A stretch of 33,972 nucleotides of DNA from Rhodothermaceae bacterium. Its GTDB lineage: Bacteria; Bacteroidota; Rhodothermia; Rhodothermales; JAHQVL01. Made by a program: the position numbers and the translations under genes. Location: the NCBI GenBank assembly GCA_019634345.1, contig JAHQVL010000239.1, positions 1-33,972 of the forward strand. The letters run 5' to 3'. This document shows positions 9,030-16,748 of this stretch, piece by piece. Each line of letters opens with the position of its first letter. Positions within the stretch are counted from its first letter, which is position 1. Under the pieces are notes generated by a model. The model saw nothing but the letters and a program-made list of their open reading frames with translations, did not search any database and was not told where the DNA came from.

Positions 9030-11165
9030 ATGAGACATCAATCTAAATGGGTGAGTCTATCCCTTTTATTGCTGATTCTGTTTGTTCTTCCTCTCTCCTC
9101 AACCGCACAAACGTTTCAAGCCAACTCCAGCACAGAAAGCGCCAAAGGGGTGTCTTATGAGTTGGATATCAACAGCATCCATGCCTATGTGGATGATCAA
9201 TATGGCCGTTTTCCTATATCGTTAACCTTTTCTGATACCCATGAATGGGTCATGGAAATGGAGCGCTTTGATATCAGAAGCAATAACTATCGTGTTGTGA
9301 CCTCAAGAGGTACCCCGCATGCAACATCTACAAAAGACATTGTAACCTACAAAGGTTCATTAGTGGGCCTTCCTGATAGTGAGGTCCGCATGACGCTTAC
9401 TGATGGGTACTTCAGGGCCTTTGTTCGGGAATCGAAGGAATCCTCCTACTATCTTGATATGGTGGATGGATCGCTTTCGGGGTCTACCGTAACCATCATG
9501 CAAGAGGATCCAGACGAGCTTCCAGGAGCTTGTGCTTCTGGAGATGAGCATCACATCCACTCTGCTAATGGGGTCAAGCATTCAAGGGACCTTCTCCATA
9601 CTTCTCTTGCCCCGTAGCAAGCTGACATTGCGTTTGTGGTCGACCGCCTCGGGTATGAGCAATATGCCTCTCTCGAAGAGCTAGAAATGGAGTTGCTCAC
9701 GATTATGAACTATACGGACGCGTATTATGCAATCCATGACATTACTTACAAATTGACGGAAATCTACGTCATCGAAGATGTAGAAAGCCAGCCATGGAAT
9801 GAGTCGTCCAACGCAAACCAGATGCTGGACAATTTTACGAACTGGGCAAGTGGATCAACCCCTTTGCAGCATCACGATCTAGTTACGCTTTGGAGTGGAA
9901 TTGATTTTGGTTCAACCATTGGTATCGCATGGGTAGGAGCGATTGGTAGCGCCTACCGGCAGAATGTTGTTAATTTCCCTAAAGGACGCGAACGCAGGAA
10001 TTCGAATGTCCATGCCCATGAGCTCGGCCATAATTGGGGTTCTGGTCACGTGAACGGAGGAGGCTGGATGATGAGTGCTTTCTTGTCCAATGCTAACGAG
10101 GAAGCGCAGTGGAATCAGAGTGTGATTAACGCCTTTCCGGATTATGTCGCATCGGCCATGCAGCATTTGGAGGACGTCGGTACTGGTGGAGGAGGAGACG
10201 GTGGTGATGGTGGCGATGGAGGAGATGGCGGTGATGGCGGGAGCTCAATACTCAGCGTAAACTACAGCCAGCTGTCCATCGCAAATGAAGAAAATGGAAA
10301 TGGACTTCTGGATCCAGGAGAAACAGCAAACGTGATTCTTGACATCGAGAACCTGGATGCAAACCCGATTTCTAATCTTCAAGTTACCATGTCGAACGAT
10401 AACAACCGGGCCATACGGCATGTGACAATAAATAATACTCAGGGTACTGTAGAGACCCTGGACGGAAATACAACAGCCAGTGTATCCTTCAACGTGACGT
10501 TGAGCCTTGAGGCACCCGTTGATCGGTCCTTCCGATTCCTTTTTGAGTTAACGGATGGGTCGCGCACGGATCAAACGACCTTGTCTATTACATCAGGCGA
10601 TCAGTTTTTACCTGTTGATCTGACTTCATTTACAGGTGTCCAGGTAGGAAATCGGGTGATGTTGCAGTGGGAAACGGCTTCAGAAATAAACAATGCCGGC
10701 TTTGAAGTAGAGGTTCAAGCAGAGGGTGGTGAGTTCCGAAGAGTAGCGTTTGTAGAGGGTGCTGGCACCAGTTTGGAAGCGCAACGGTACAGCTACCTGG
10801 TAGATTCACAAGGCCCGGGTGCTTTTGGTTTCAGGCTGAGACAAATCGATTTTGATGGTACCTTTGAGTACAGCGATGTAGTCAGATTGACCCTGCTTCC
10901 AAGTACCTATACATTGAAACAAAACTACCCAAACCCTTTCAATCCGCAGACGCGCATCGAATTCCACATGCCGTCTGCAGGCAGGGCCAATCTCGAGGTG
11001 TACGATATGCTAGGGCGGCACGTTGACACGCTCATTGATGAGTACCTTGAAGCAGGCCAGCACTCGGCCATTTTTAATGCAGCTGATTTAGCGAATGGTA
11101 CCTACATCTACCGATTAACTGCTGGTTCATACACAGAAACGAAAACGATGTTGTTGATGAAGTAA
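9030..11165 (+). pseudogene. Secreted reprolysin-like zinc metalloprotease with T9SS tail, interrupted by in-frame TAG
   Basis: Two open stretches (9030-9617 and 9618-11165) lie in the same frame and are separated only by a TAG at 9615-9617; together they make one coherent 711-codon gene. The first part has a signal peptide (ending STAQ) and a propeptide-like region. The second has the metzincin zinc motif HELGHNWGSGH and a possible Met-turn in WMMS, then a glycine/aspartate linker, an Ig-like domain (NGLLDPGETANV), a second beta domain beginning FLPVDLTSF, and a type IX secretion sorting tail with NYPNPFNP. Nothing past the TAG shows decay, so the stop is recent, a sequencing error, or read through. 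Without readthrough the product is only an inactive propeptide. A GTG at 9636 is the first start in the downstream part but would lack a signal peptide. Confidence 0.85.
10191..10241 (+). repeat. 9-bp tandem repeat coding Gly-Gly-Asp linker
   Basis: Five 9-bp units of the form GGN GGN GAY, plus a partial sixth, encode a GGD repeat between the protease domain and the first beta domain of the metalloprotease. The third positions vary, so it is not a pure microsatellite. It reads as a flexible interdomain linker that may change length by slippage without shifting the frame. Confidence 0.85.
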
Positions 11166-11437
11166 CCGATGCATTGCATGCTTTATGAGCCAAACGTGTA
11201 GGTGTATTTCAATAAGAACGTTTGCTCACTGCTTATCGGGAGGGCCGGCCTGCTGTCGAATCGCTGGGTGTTAAATCCTTCGTTCTGCATAATCTATTGT
11301 TGAGAGGTAGAGTCGTTGTATCGCAATTCAATTATCCAGGCCTTGGCACCATGTGGGCAATAGATGATTAAAAGGGAGCAGAACGGCTAGGCAAATTAAA
11401 ACAGTAGCCCATATAGCATAACGAATAGAGGTAGAGA
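11166..11437. other. Convergent intergenic region, no gene seen
   Basis: These 272 bp separate the 3' ends of the metalloprotease and the DUF1569 gene. I find no convincing coding frame, RNA gene or intrinsic terminator. Only short palindromes are visible (an ATGCA/TGCAT just after the protease stop and GGCCGGCC near 11247). Confidence 0.5.
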
Positions 11438-11971
11438 TTAGCCTGCTAGCACAATTTCACTGAGATGATTGTTGAAGTGCATGGCGTGTGCCTTTTCGTA
11501 TTCGGCTTTGCTGAGCGTGCCGTATGCAAAATGTTGTTTGAGTGGTCCCTGGTGTGCGTCAAAATCCAATAACGATGTTCTAAATCGATTATAAGCTTGC
11601 TCAAGGTTTTCTTCTTTCAAGAATCCAGGAGCGCCTGGGATGATTTCGTTTAACCCGTGCCGCATTCTGCCTTTGATAGAAAATGCAGAGAAGGCGGCTT
11701 TACCGACCGTATTCTTAAAGATACCCGGTTTGTGCTCGGGATAGCCTGAAATTGAATATTCCACACTCTGCGCACAATGCGTCAGAACCTGGTACAGATT
11801 CCATTCTCCTGTAGTAGTAGGATTCGCTTTAATTAAGTTATCGAGCTTTTGAATAGAGTGGGCAATAGTAAGCGGTTCTGATGCAGGATCAATACTAAGC
11901 CAGGTAATGCCACCGGCACTTAGGGCAGCCGCACCAGCGATGGATCCTATAATGAAAGTTCTCCGATTCAT
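11438..11971 (-). CDS. DUF1569 (DinB-like) protein with possible Tat signal
   Basis: A 177-aa protein whose N-terminus MNRRTFIIGSIAGAAALSAGG resembles a twin-arginine signal (RRTFI) followed by a hydrophobic stretch. The rest matches the DUF1569 family, a DinB-like helical bundle: EWNLYQVLTHCAQSVEYS carries the first histidine, and HAMHFNNHLSEIV at the C-terminus carries the last, giving a plausible metal site. The biochemical role of this family is unknown. It is transcribed away from lacI, sharing a 214-bp divergent intergenic region with it, and faces the metalloprotease gene. Confidence 0.82.
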   Translation of the reverse strand: MNRRTFIIGSIAGAAALSAGGITWLSIDPASEPLTIAHSIQKLDNLIKANPTTTGEWNLYQVLTHCAQSVEYSISGYPEHKPGIFKNTVGKAAFSAFSIKGRMRHGLNEIIPGAPGFLKEENLEQAYNRFRTSLLDFDAHQGPLKQHFAYGTLSKAEYEKAHAMHFNNHLSEIVLAG

Positions 11972-12150
11972 GGGCTCATGGTTGAGTTGCCTATTAGTTT
12001 ACCAACAGATCTTTTAATATGCTAATACCGCCTTTTGCAGGCTACTCAAACTCAAGGCTTCTTGTCATGGTGCTAGTTTGGGCTTGAATAGTTAGCTTAA
12101 TGGAAGCCTTTTTCTGCACTCTATTGCAATTATGAGGGCCGAACAGTAGT

Positions 12151-12168
12151 TTTGAAAACGTTTTCAAA
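12151..12168. promoter_or_regulatory. LacI-family operator upstream of lacI-type gene
   Basis: A perfect 18-bp palindrome, TTTGAAAACGTTTTCAAA, centred on CG as in GalR/LacI-type operators. It ends 17 bp before the LacI-type start codon, so binding there would block that gene: autoregulation is likely. It could also affect the divergent DUF1569 gene 180 bp away. Confidence 0.85.
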
Positions 12169-12185
12169 GAAGATCCTAACCTGAT

Positions 12186-13196
12186 ATGTCCCGCGCAGTA
12201 ACCATACGAGATGTAGCACGAGCAGCGAATGTATCGATATCTACCGTTTCTCGCGTTCTTAATTCCCCTTCAATGGTTAAGGAAGAAAAGCGTACAAAAG
12301 TTGAAGAAGCGATACAAACACTAGGGTTTAGCCCAAATCAGATGGCGCGGGGACTCTTAAAGAAAGAAACCGGCGGATTGGGGGTAATCTTACCTTATGT
12401 AGGAGGGGAGTTCTTTTCTGAGTTTCTGACGAGTGTAGACAAAGCGGCGCAGGAGCAGGGTATGTTCTTAATGATCTCAACCAGTCATCGCAATACAGAG
12501 GCAATGAAGATGGTGTTGAAGAACATGCGGTCTAGAGTTGATGGCGTCATGATCATGGCCTCGGATGGTACGCCTGATATGTTGAAGAGCATTATGAAGG
12601 GCCCCGGCCCCATTGTTTTTGTAAACACGAATACAAGTGATCTTGACGGGCTAGAGACGGTCAACTTCGATAACTTTTCGGGAGCCTACATGGCGACCGA
12701 GCATCTCATCAAGTTAAATCACAAGCGCATTGCAATGCTCAAGGGTCCGGAATTCTCGTTTGATGCCTGCGAACGGCTGCGGGGGTACCGAAGAGCACTC
12801 ATGGACCATGGCATTGAGTTGGATCACGAACTGGAGCTACCTGGAGATTTTACCCCTGAGGCAGGATACCTTGCTGCGCGAAGCATACTTGATATCAATC
12901 CTCGTCCAACAGCAATATTTGGCGCCAACGACCAAAGTACAATAGCATTGATGAGTGTTCTTCGCAATCTGGAAATCTCGATTCCTGAAGATATCTCCGT
13001 TGTGGGTTTTGACGATATACCTGCCGCAAGATATGCGGCTCCACCGTTAACTTCGGTCAAGGTACCCATCTGGGAAATAGGCGAAACGGCCATACAGCGG
13101 TTAATCCACCTCATACGAGAAAAAGATAGTCCGAAGGAACACCATACTCATCCAGTGGAACTGATAGAAAGAGAATCCACTGCGTATTGCCCCTAA
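12186..13196 (+). CDS. LacI-family transcriptional regulator
   Basis: A full-length 336-aa regulator. Residues 4-50 are the LacI helix-turn-helix and hinge (TIRDVARAANVSISTVSRVLN), and the rest is the periplasmic-binding-protein-like sensor domain (GLGVILPY, GVMIMAS, RIAMLKGP, PTAIFGANDQ, ISVVGFDDIP). Such proteins usually bind a sugar or sugar phosphate and release DNA. A sugar symporter gene follows 65 bp downstream on the same strand, so the likely target is uptake of that sugar. The 18-bp palindrome upstream suggests it also controls itself. The effector cannot be named from sequence. Confidence 0.95.
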   Translation: MSRAVTIRDVARAANVSISTVSRVLNSPSMVKEEKRTKVEEAIQTLGFSPNQMARGLLKKETGGLGVILPYVGGEFFSEFLTSVDKAAQEQGMFLMISTSHRNTEAMKMVLKNMRSRVDGVMIMASDGTPDMLKSIMKGPGPIVFVNTNTSDLDGLETVNFDNFSGAYMATEHLIKLNHKRIAMLKGPEFSFDACERLRGYRRALMDHGIELDHELELPGDFTPEAGYLAARSILDINPRPTAIFGANDQSTIALMSVLRNLEISIPEDISVVGFDDIPAARYAAPPLTSVKVPIWEIGETAIQRLIHLIREKDSPKEHHTHPVELIERESTAYCP

Positions 13197-13261
13197 TTTT
13201 TGTGCCACAGTTTTTTATTGCCCACCATAGAGGAAGGCCCCACTAAACTCTTTTTAACACT

Positions 13262-14833
13262 ATGAATGATCGACGGTATATCATCCAAACAGCTCTCATC
13301 GTAGCCCTGGGTGGGTTTTTGATGGGATTTGATGCATCCGTGATATCTGGAGTTGTTGGATTCATCGAAACCCAATTCGACCTGAGTAAGATAGAATTGG
13401 GCTGGTCGGTGAGTTCTCTAACCCTCACAGCTACTCTCGCAATGATGGTTGCTGGCCCGTTAAGTGATCGATATGGCCGCAAAAAAATCCTCTTTATTGC
13501 TGCTGTTCTTTATGCCATTTCAGCGATTGCCTCCGCATTGGCGCCTAACTTTTTAGCGTTAGTCATTGCACGTATGATTGGTGGATTTGGTGTAGGTGCC
13601 TCGCTCATTATTGCGCCTATGTACATCGCAGAAATTTCTCCGCCAAAGATGCGGGGTCAGATGGTGTCCTTCAATCAGTTGAATATCGTAATCGGTATAT
13701 CCGTGGCCTTTTTTACAAACTATCTAATCTTGCAGTTGGGGCAGTCGGATGCAGGATGGGCACAGTCGCTTAAATTCGGCGAGCACAATTGGAGATGGAT
13801 GTTGGGCCTGGAAACACTCCCAGCGATTCTGTACTTCTTCTGCTTATTCCTGGTGCCGAATAGCCCTCGATGGTTGATCATGAAAGGGCGTGAAGATGAA
13901 GCGCACCCTATTATGGCGCGAGCAAGTGGCGCCGAAAGTGCAACGCAGGAAATTGCTGAAATTAAGCAGAGCATCCAGGCTGATCAGAAGAAGGAAAGCG
14001 TTCCATTTGCCGAGTTGTTTAAACCTGCGATGAAGCTCGTAATTACCATTGGTGTGGTAGTCGCGATTTTGCAGCAAATAACAGGTATCAACTCGGTGTT
14101 CTTTTACGCACCCATGATCTTTGAGCAATCGGGTATCGGGACCGATGCGTCCTTTGTGCAAGCCATTCTGGTTGGCTTGATTAACCTGGTGTTTACGCTA
14201 TTGGCGATCGGTTTAATAGACCGAATCGGCCGCAAGCCGTTGCTCGTGTTTGGCCTATCAGGGATCGTAGTTTCTATGGCAGTATTGGCACTTGGCTTTT
14301 ATAGCGCCACTTACACCTTGAGTTCAGAGGCGATAGCAGGGTTACCTGAAGCTGTCCCCGTTGAGCAGTTAGCATCCCTTGAAGGGCAAGAATACCGGGG
14401 GGACCTGGCGTACAAAGCGGCCCTGGTTGAGGCGCTGGGTGAGGACGTCGTGACTGAGCACGAGTCTCCCTTGATTTCTTCTGCGATCAGCATGAATCCG
14501 ATGTTGATCCTATTTGGGATTCTTGGGTTTGTCGCCTGTTTTGCCGTCTCGCTTGGGCCAGTTATGTGGGTATTGTTCTCCGAGCTTTTTCCAAACAGGA
14601 TCCGAGGACTTGCGATTTCGTTTGTCGGCCTCATTAACTCCGGAGTCAGTTTTATTGTACAGCTCGTATTTCCATGGGAACTGGCCAATCTCGGAAGCGC
14701 AGTTACCTTCTTAATTTATGGGGCCTTTGCTGCAGTTGGATTGGTATTCATTATTTGGGTGTTGCCTGAAACCAAAGGGAAGTCGCTGGAGGAATTGGAA
14801 GATATTCTGGTAAAGAAAAAGGTTGAGGCCTAA
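13262..14833 (+). CDS. MFS sugar porter (sugar/H+ symporter)
   Basis: A 523-aa inner-membrane transporter of the sugar porter family (XylE/GalP type). Signatures present are DRYGRKK between segments 2 and 3, the PMYIAEISPPKMRGQMVS sequence after segment 4, QQITGINSVFFYAP in segment 7, DRIGRKPLL between 8 and 9, and PETKGKSLEELE at the C-terminus. Twelve membrane segments are expected. Between segments 9 and 10 there is a long hydrophilic stretch of about 55 residues (AIAGLPEAVPVEQLASLEGQ and on, to about residue 400), longer than in E. coli XylE, which would face the periplasm. It lies just after the LacI-type gene and is probably regulated by it. Confidence 0.94.
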   Translation: MNDRRYIIQTALIVALGGFLMGFDASVISGVVGFIETQFDLSKIELGWSVSSLTLTATLAMMVAGPLSDRYGRKKILFIAAVLYAISAIASALAPNFLALVIARMIGGFGVGASLIIAPMYIAEISPPKMRGQMVSFNQLNIVIGISVAFFTNYLILQLGQSDAGWAQSLKFGEHNWRWMLGLETLPAILYFFCLFLVPNSPRWLIMKGREDEAHPIMARASGAESATQEIAEIKQSIQADQKKESVPFAELFKPAMKLVITIGVVVAILQQITGINSVFFYAPMIFEQSGIGTDASFVQAILVGLINLVFTLLAIGLIDRIGRKPLLVFGLSGIVVSMAVLALGFYSATYTLSSEAIAGLPEAVPVEQLASLEGQEYRGDLAYKAALVEALGEDVVTEHESPLISSAISMNPMLILFGILGFVACFAVSLGPVMWVLFSELFPNRIRGLAISFVGLINSGVSFIVQLVFPWELANLGSAVTFLIYGAFAAVGLVFIIWVLPETKGKSLEELEDILVKKKVEA

Positions 14834-14913
14834 AGGTGTAAGCACTACCAAACAATTCCTGGCGGTCCGAAACCACTCATAGGAGCGCCTAGCCCTACGG
14901 CGGTTTAATTATC

Positions 14914-14959
14914 GGCAGGAATGGGAGCACCGCCCTTGTCAGTGCTCTCATTCCTGGCC
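14914..14959. repeat. Inverted partial repeat copy forming a hairpin
   Basis: GGCAGGAATGGGAGCAC (14914-14930) is the reverse complement, with one G-T pair and one bulge, of GTGCTCTCATTCCTGGCC (14942-14959) in the first 42-bp unit. The two arms are separated by 11 nt and would fold into a strong stem-loop on either strand. Its first arm also matches the third repeat unit over 15 consecutive bases in inverse orientation. Confidence 0.75.
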
Positions 14960-15188
14960 GAAATCAGTATGTCGTGCCTGTCAGTGCTTCCATTACCGGG
15001 AGAAATTATAGCGTCGTGCTTGTCAGTGCTCCCATTCCTGGCAGGAAATAGACTGCCGCACAGTGCAGTGCTCCCATTGCTGAAGGAAATTAGACTGCCG
15101 TACAGTGCAGTGCTCCCATTGCCGGTGGGAAAGGGACCGTCGTACGTGTCAGAGCCGGCATTCCGCGCAGGGAATAGATTCTTGCGCC
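14937..15188. repeat. Six 42-bp tandem repeats
   Basis: Six consecutive units of exactly 42 bp start at 14937, 14979, 15021, 15063, 15105 and 15147. The best conserved part is near the start of each unit, CAGTGCTCCCATT, followed by a variable middle containing in one unit the small inverted repeat TTCCTGGCAGGAA, and a GACTGCCGTAC-like end. Units 3 and 4 are most alike; unit 6 is the most divergent. On the plus strand they could encode a 14-residue repeat (SVLPLPGEI-like), on the minus strand one with NGSTD. Differences between copies fall at all codon positions, so I see no clear sign of coding. No mobile element or CRISPR features are present. Confidence 0.85.
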
Positions 15189-15361
15189 ACACATGGGTCA
15201 TTACCCTTCGTATTCAAGGCCAAAGTGAAGATTTTACGCTGAGGCTTAGCGTTTTATTATCCAAAGGAGCAGGTGCGGCAATTATTTTGCTCTAAAAACT
15301 CTATGGGGCGTACCTGGGGGGGCGTATCTTAATAGTCGTACATCAAGGAGCATACACTGGC

Positions 15362-15430
15362 ATGTCTACGATGCAACTACTGCTCCGGGCGGTAGACGAT
15401 GACCCTTCACACACGAAAACAAGGAGCTAA
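15362..15430 (+). CDS. Possible 22-aa leader peptide upstream of the 218-aa protein
   Basis: An ATG at 15362 opens a 22-codon frame (MSTMQLLLRAVDDDPSHTKT, then RS and stop) ending at 15430, 3 bp before the next ATG. An AAGGAG at 15345-15350 lies 11 nt upstream, a little far but usable. The AAGGAG that serves the next gene lies inside the end of this frame, so translation of the leader could influence the downstream start. It may equally be chance; no homology is claimed. Confidence 0.25.
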   Translation: MSTMQLLLRAVDDDPSHTKTRS

Positions 15431-15433
15431 GCC

Positions 15434-16090
15434 ATGTACTATTCGAGGAAATCTATACCCAAGCGCCTGATCACTGCAAGAGAGGCGATTGAGATCGTTA
15501 AAGAAGAACCCGGGATTGGTAAACGTATGAGTGTTGTTGGGTTTACTCCCGTTGAAATGACCAGCGGGTTGGTGTACCAACAAGATGCTGAACGCCTTTA
15601 CAGTACTCAGGATATTGAATACGGCAACCAGGTGGCAGCGACGCAAACCCTGAGAAACATAGCGGATGCGATTCGTTCTCGCCTTATCGTTGACCGTCGC
15701 ATTGCGAAAACCGCACTTAAAGCATTGCCCGGCCTGGCACGCCAATTACGACTCGCAGGCCCAATCGCCAAGCTTAACGAAGGGCTGTATAATCAAGCCT
15801 CGCATTTTTACACCGAGTTACAGAGCAGCGAGGAGGCGCAAGAAAGAATGGCCGAGTACGGCACAATGACAGAGATGCTTTCCATCCGCCTTAGCCTGGT
15901 GGCCGACATGGGCGAAGCAATGAAAGCACAACAGATCCGCATCGGACAGGCACAACTCACAACAGCTAAACGCCAGGCAGCTATGCGAAAGTTAGACATC
16001 TGGATGTCTCGCTTCATCAAAGCAGCCCGCCTTGCCTTCTACGACGAACCGAAGGAACTGAAGAAGCTGGGGATTTATGTGAAGGAGTAG
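15434..16090 (+). CDS. Hypothetical protein, alpha-helical, unrecognised
   Basis: A 218-aa protein I do not recognise. It has no signal peptide or membrane segment. The sequence from about residue 60 on is helical and charged (RNIADAIRSRLIVDRRIAKTALKAL, EEAQERMAEYGTMTEML, QIRIGQAQLTTAKRQAAMRKLDIWMSRFIKAAR), suggesting a helical bundle or coiled coil, with a basic C-terminal half. The ATG at 15434 is preceded by a good AAGGAG (15421-15426), so the start is well supported and the gene is probably real. Upstream lies the 42-bp repeat array; downstream, 21 bp away, the convergent arsenate reductase. No function is proposed. Confidence 0.8.
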   Translation: MYYSRKSIPKRLITAREAIEIVKEEPGIGKRMSVVGFTPVEMTSGLVYQQDAERLYSTQDIEYGNQVAATQTLRNIADAIRSRLIVDRRIAKTALKALPGLARQLRLAGPIAKLNEGLYNQASHFYTELQSSEEAQERMAEYGTMTEMLSIRLSLVADMGEAMKAQQIRIGQAQLTTAKRQAAMRKLDIWMSRFIKAARLAFYDEPKELKKLGIYVKE

Positions 16091-16111
16091 GGCTTCACAA
16101 TAACTAGGTCA

Positions 16112-16738
16112 TTATGCACCCAATTCCCATACCCCTGCCATTGCATAGAACATTTCAAATCCGATCTGCTTGACCCGCTCATCATATCTGGCTGTTTCCT
16201 GTGGGGAGTCATCGGCAACTTTGGGGTCTTCGTAGGTAATAGAGATGCGGGTAGCCCCGGGGATGAAAGGGCAGTTTTTGTCGGCATGTGAGCACGTCAT
16301 TACAGCTGCAAAATCTGTTTTCGGATTGAAGGGATCGTCATAGACTTTGGAGAAGCATTCCAACTCAGGTCCGCCTGGTGAAAAACGTACCAGGTAATGG
16401 GGGTTGTCTCCACCGGGGTTTTCAATCTTAAATCCGGCTCGCTGCATGGCCGCAACCGCTCTTGGATTGAATGCTGTGGCTTCCGTGCCGCCAGAGAAGC
16501 AGTGCATATCCTTGATGTCATAGTATGCCGCCGCAGCAGCCGCCCATATCTGGCTCATGTGGCTGCGCCTGGAATTGTGCGTACAGATAAAGTTTAAAAA
16601 GACTGGTTTACCGTCTTTTCTGCGATCCGCGATATAGGCCGACAAGCGTGCAAGCTGCGCTTTGCGATCTTCAGGGATGCGCTCCATTTCAGGAAGCAGC
16701 GTTTCAAGGTAGGTTTTTAGTTCAGGAAAGAAGTTCAT
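16112..16738 (-). CDS. arsC: Arsenate reductase, thioredoxin-coupled LMW-phosphatase type
   Basis: A 208-aa cytosolic enzyme of the low-molecular-weight tyrosine phosphatase fold. The P-loop CTHNSRRS gives C-x5-R (Cys52, Arg58). Two further cysteines in TCSHADKNCP (Cys149, Cys156) have the same seven-residue spacing as Cys82/Cys89 of Staphylococcus pI258 ArsC, which are needed for the disulfide relay to thioredoxin; the DP of YEDPKVADD is also conserved. It has roughly 45 extra N-terminal residues compared with pI258 ArsC. It should reduce arsenate to arsenite. It lies 10 bp downstream of an NIP-like aquaporin on the same strand, a pairing known from aqpS-arsC loci, which supports arsenic detoxification. 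Confidence 0.9.
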   Translation of the reverse strand: MNFFPELKTYLETLLPEMERIPEDRKAQLARLSAYIADRRKDGKPVFLNFICTHNSRRSHMSQIWAAAAAAYYDIKDMHCFSGGTEATAFNPRAVAAMQRAGFKIENPGGDNPHYLVRFSPGGPELECFSKVYDDPFNPKTDFAAVMTCSHADKNCPFIPGATRISITYEDPKVADDSPQETARYDERVKQIGFEMFYAMAGVWELGA

Positions 16739-16748
16739 TAATTAATCC

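Larger units (their letters stand above)
14834..15433. other. Gene-poor 600-bp region carrying a 42-bp repeat array
   Basis: No convincing protein gene occupies these 600 bp. They hold an inverted partial copy and six tandem 42-bp repeats (14914-15188), then about 170 bp of unremarkable sequence, a possible 22-codon leader ORF at 15362, and the ribosome binding site of the next gene. Both strands stay open across the repeats because 42 is a multiple of three, so open frames there mean little. Confidence 0.6.

Noticed and set aside
9615..9617. Pyrrolysine or general TAG recoding
   Set aside because: Several neighbouring genes use TAG as a normal stop, and no pyl genes or recoding element are visible in the window.
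11166..11437. Small gene or RNA in the gap between the metalloprotease and the DUF1569 gene
   Set aside because: No frame with a credible start and length, and no structured RNA that I could recognise.
14937..15188. CRISPR array
   Set aside because: The units abut without unique spacers of constant length between identical repeats, the repeats are diverged, and no cas genes are present.
14905..15201. Minus-strand open frame over the 42-bp repeats with NGSTD-type repeats
   Set aside because: Any frame stays open across a 42-bp repeat without stops. Differences between copies are not concentrated at third positions, and the ribosome binding site is weak.
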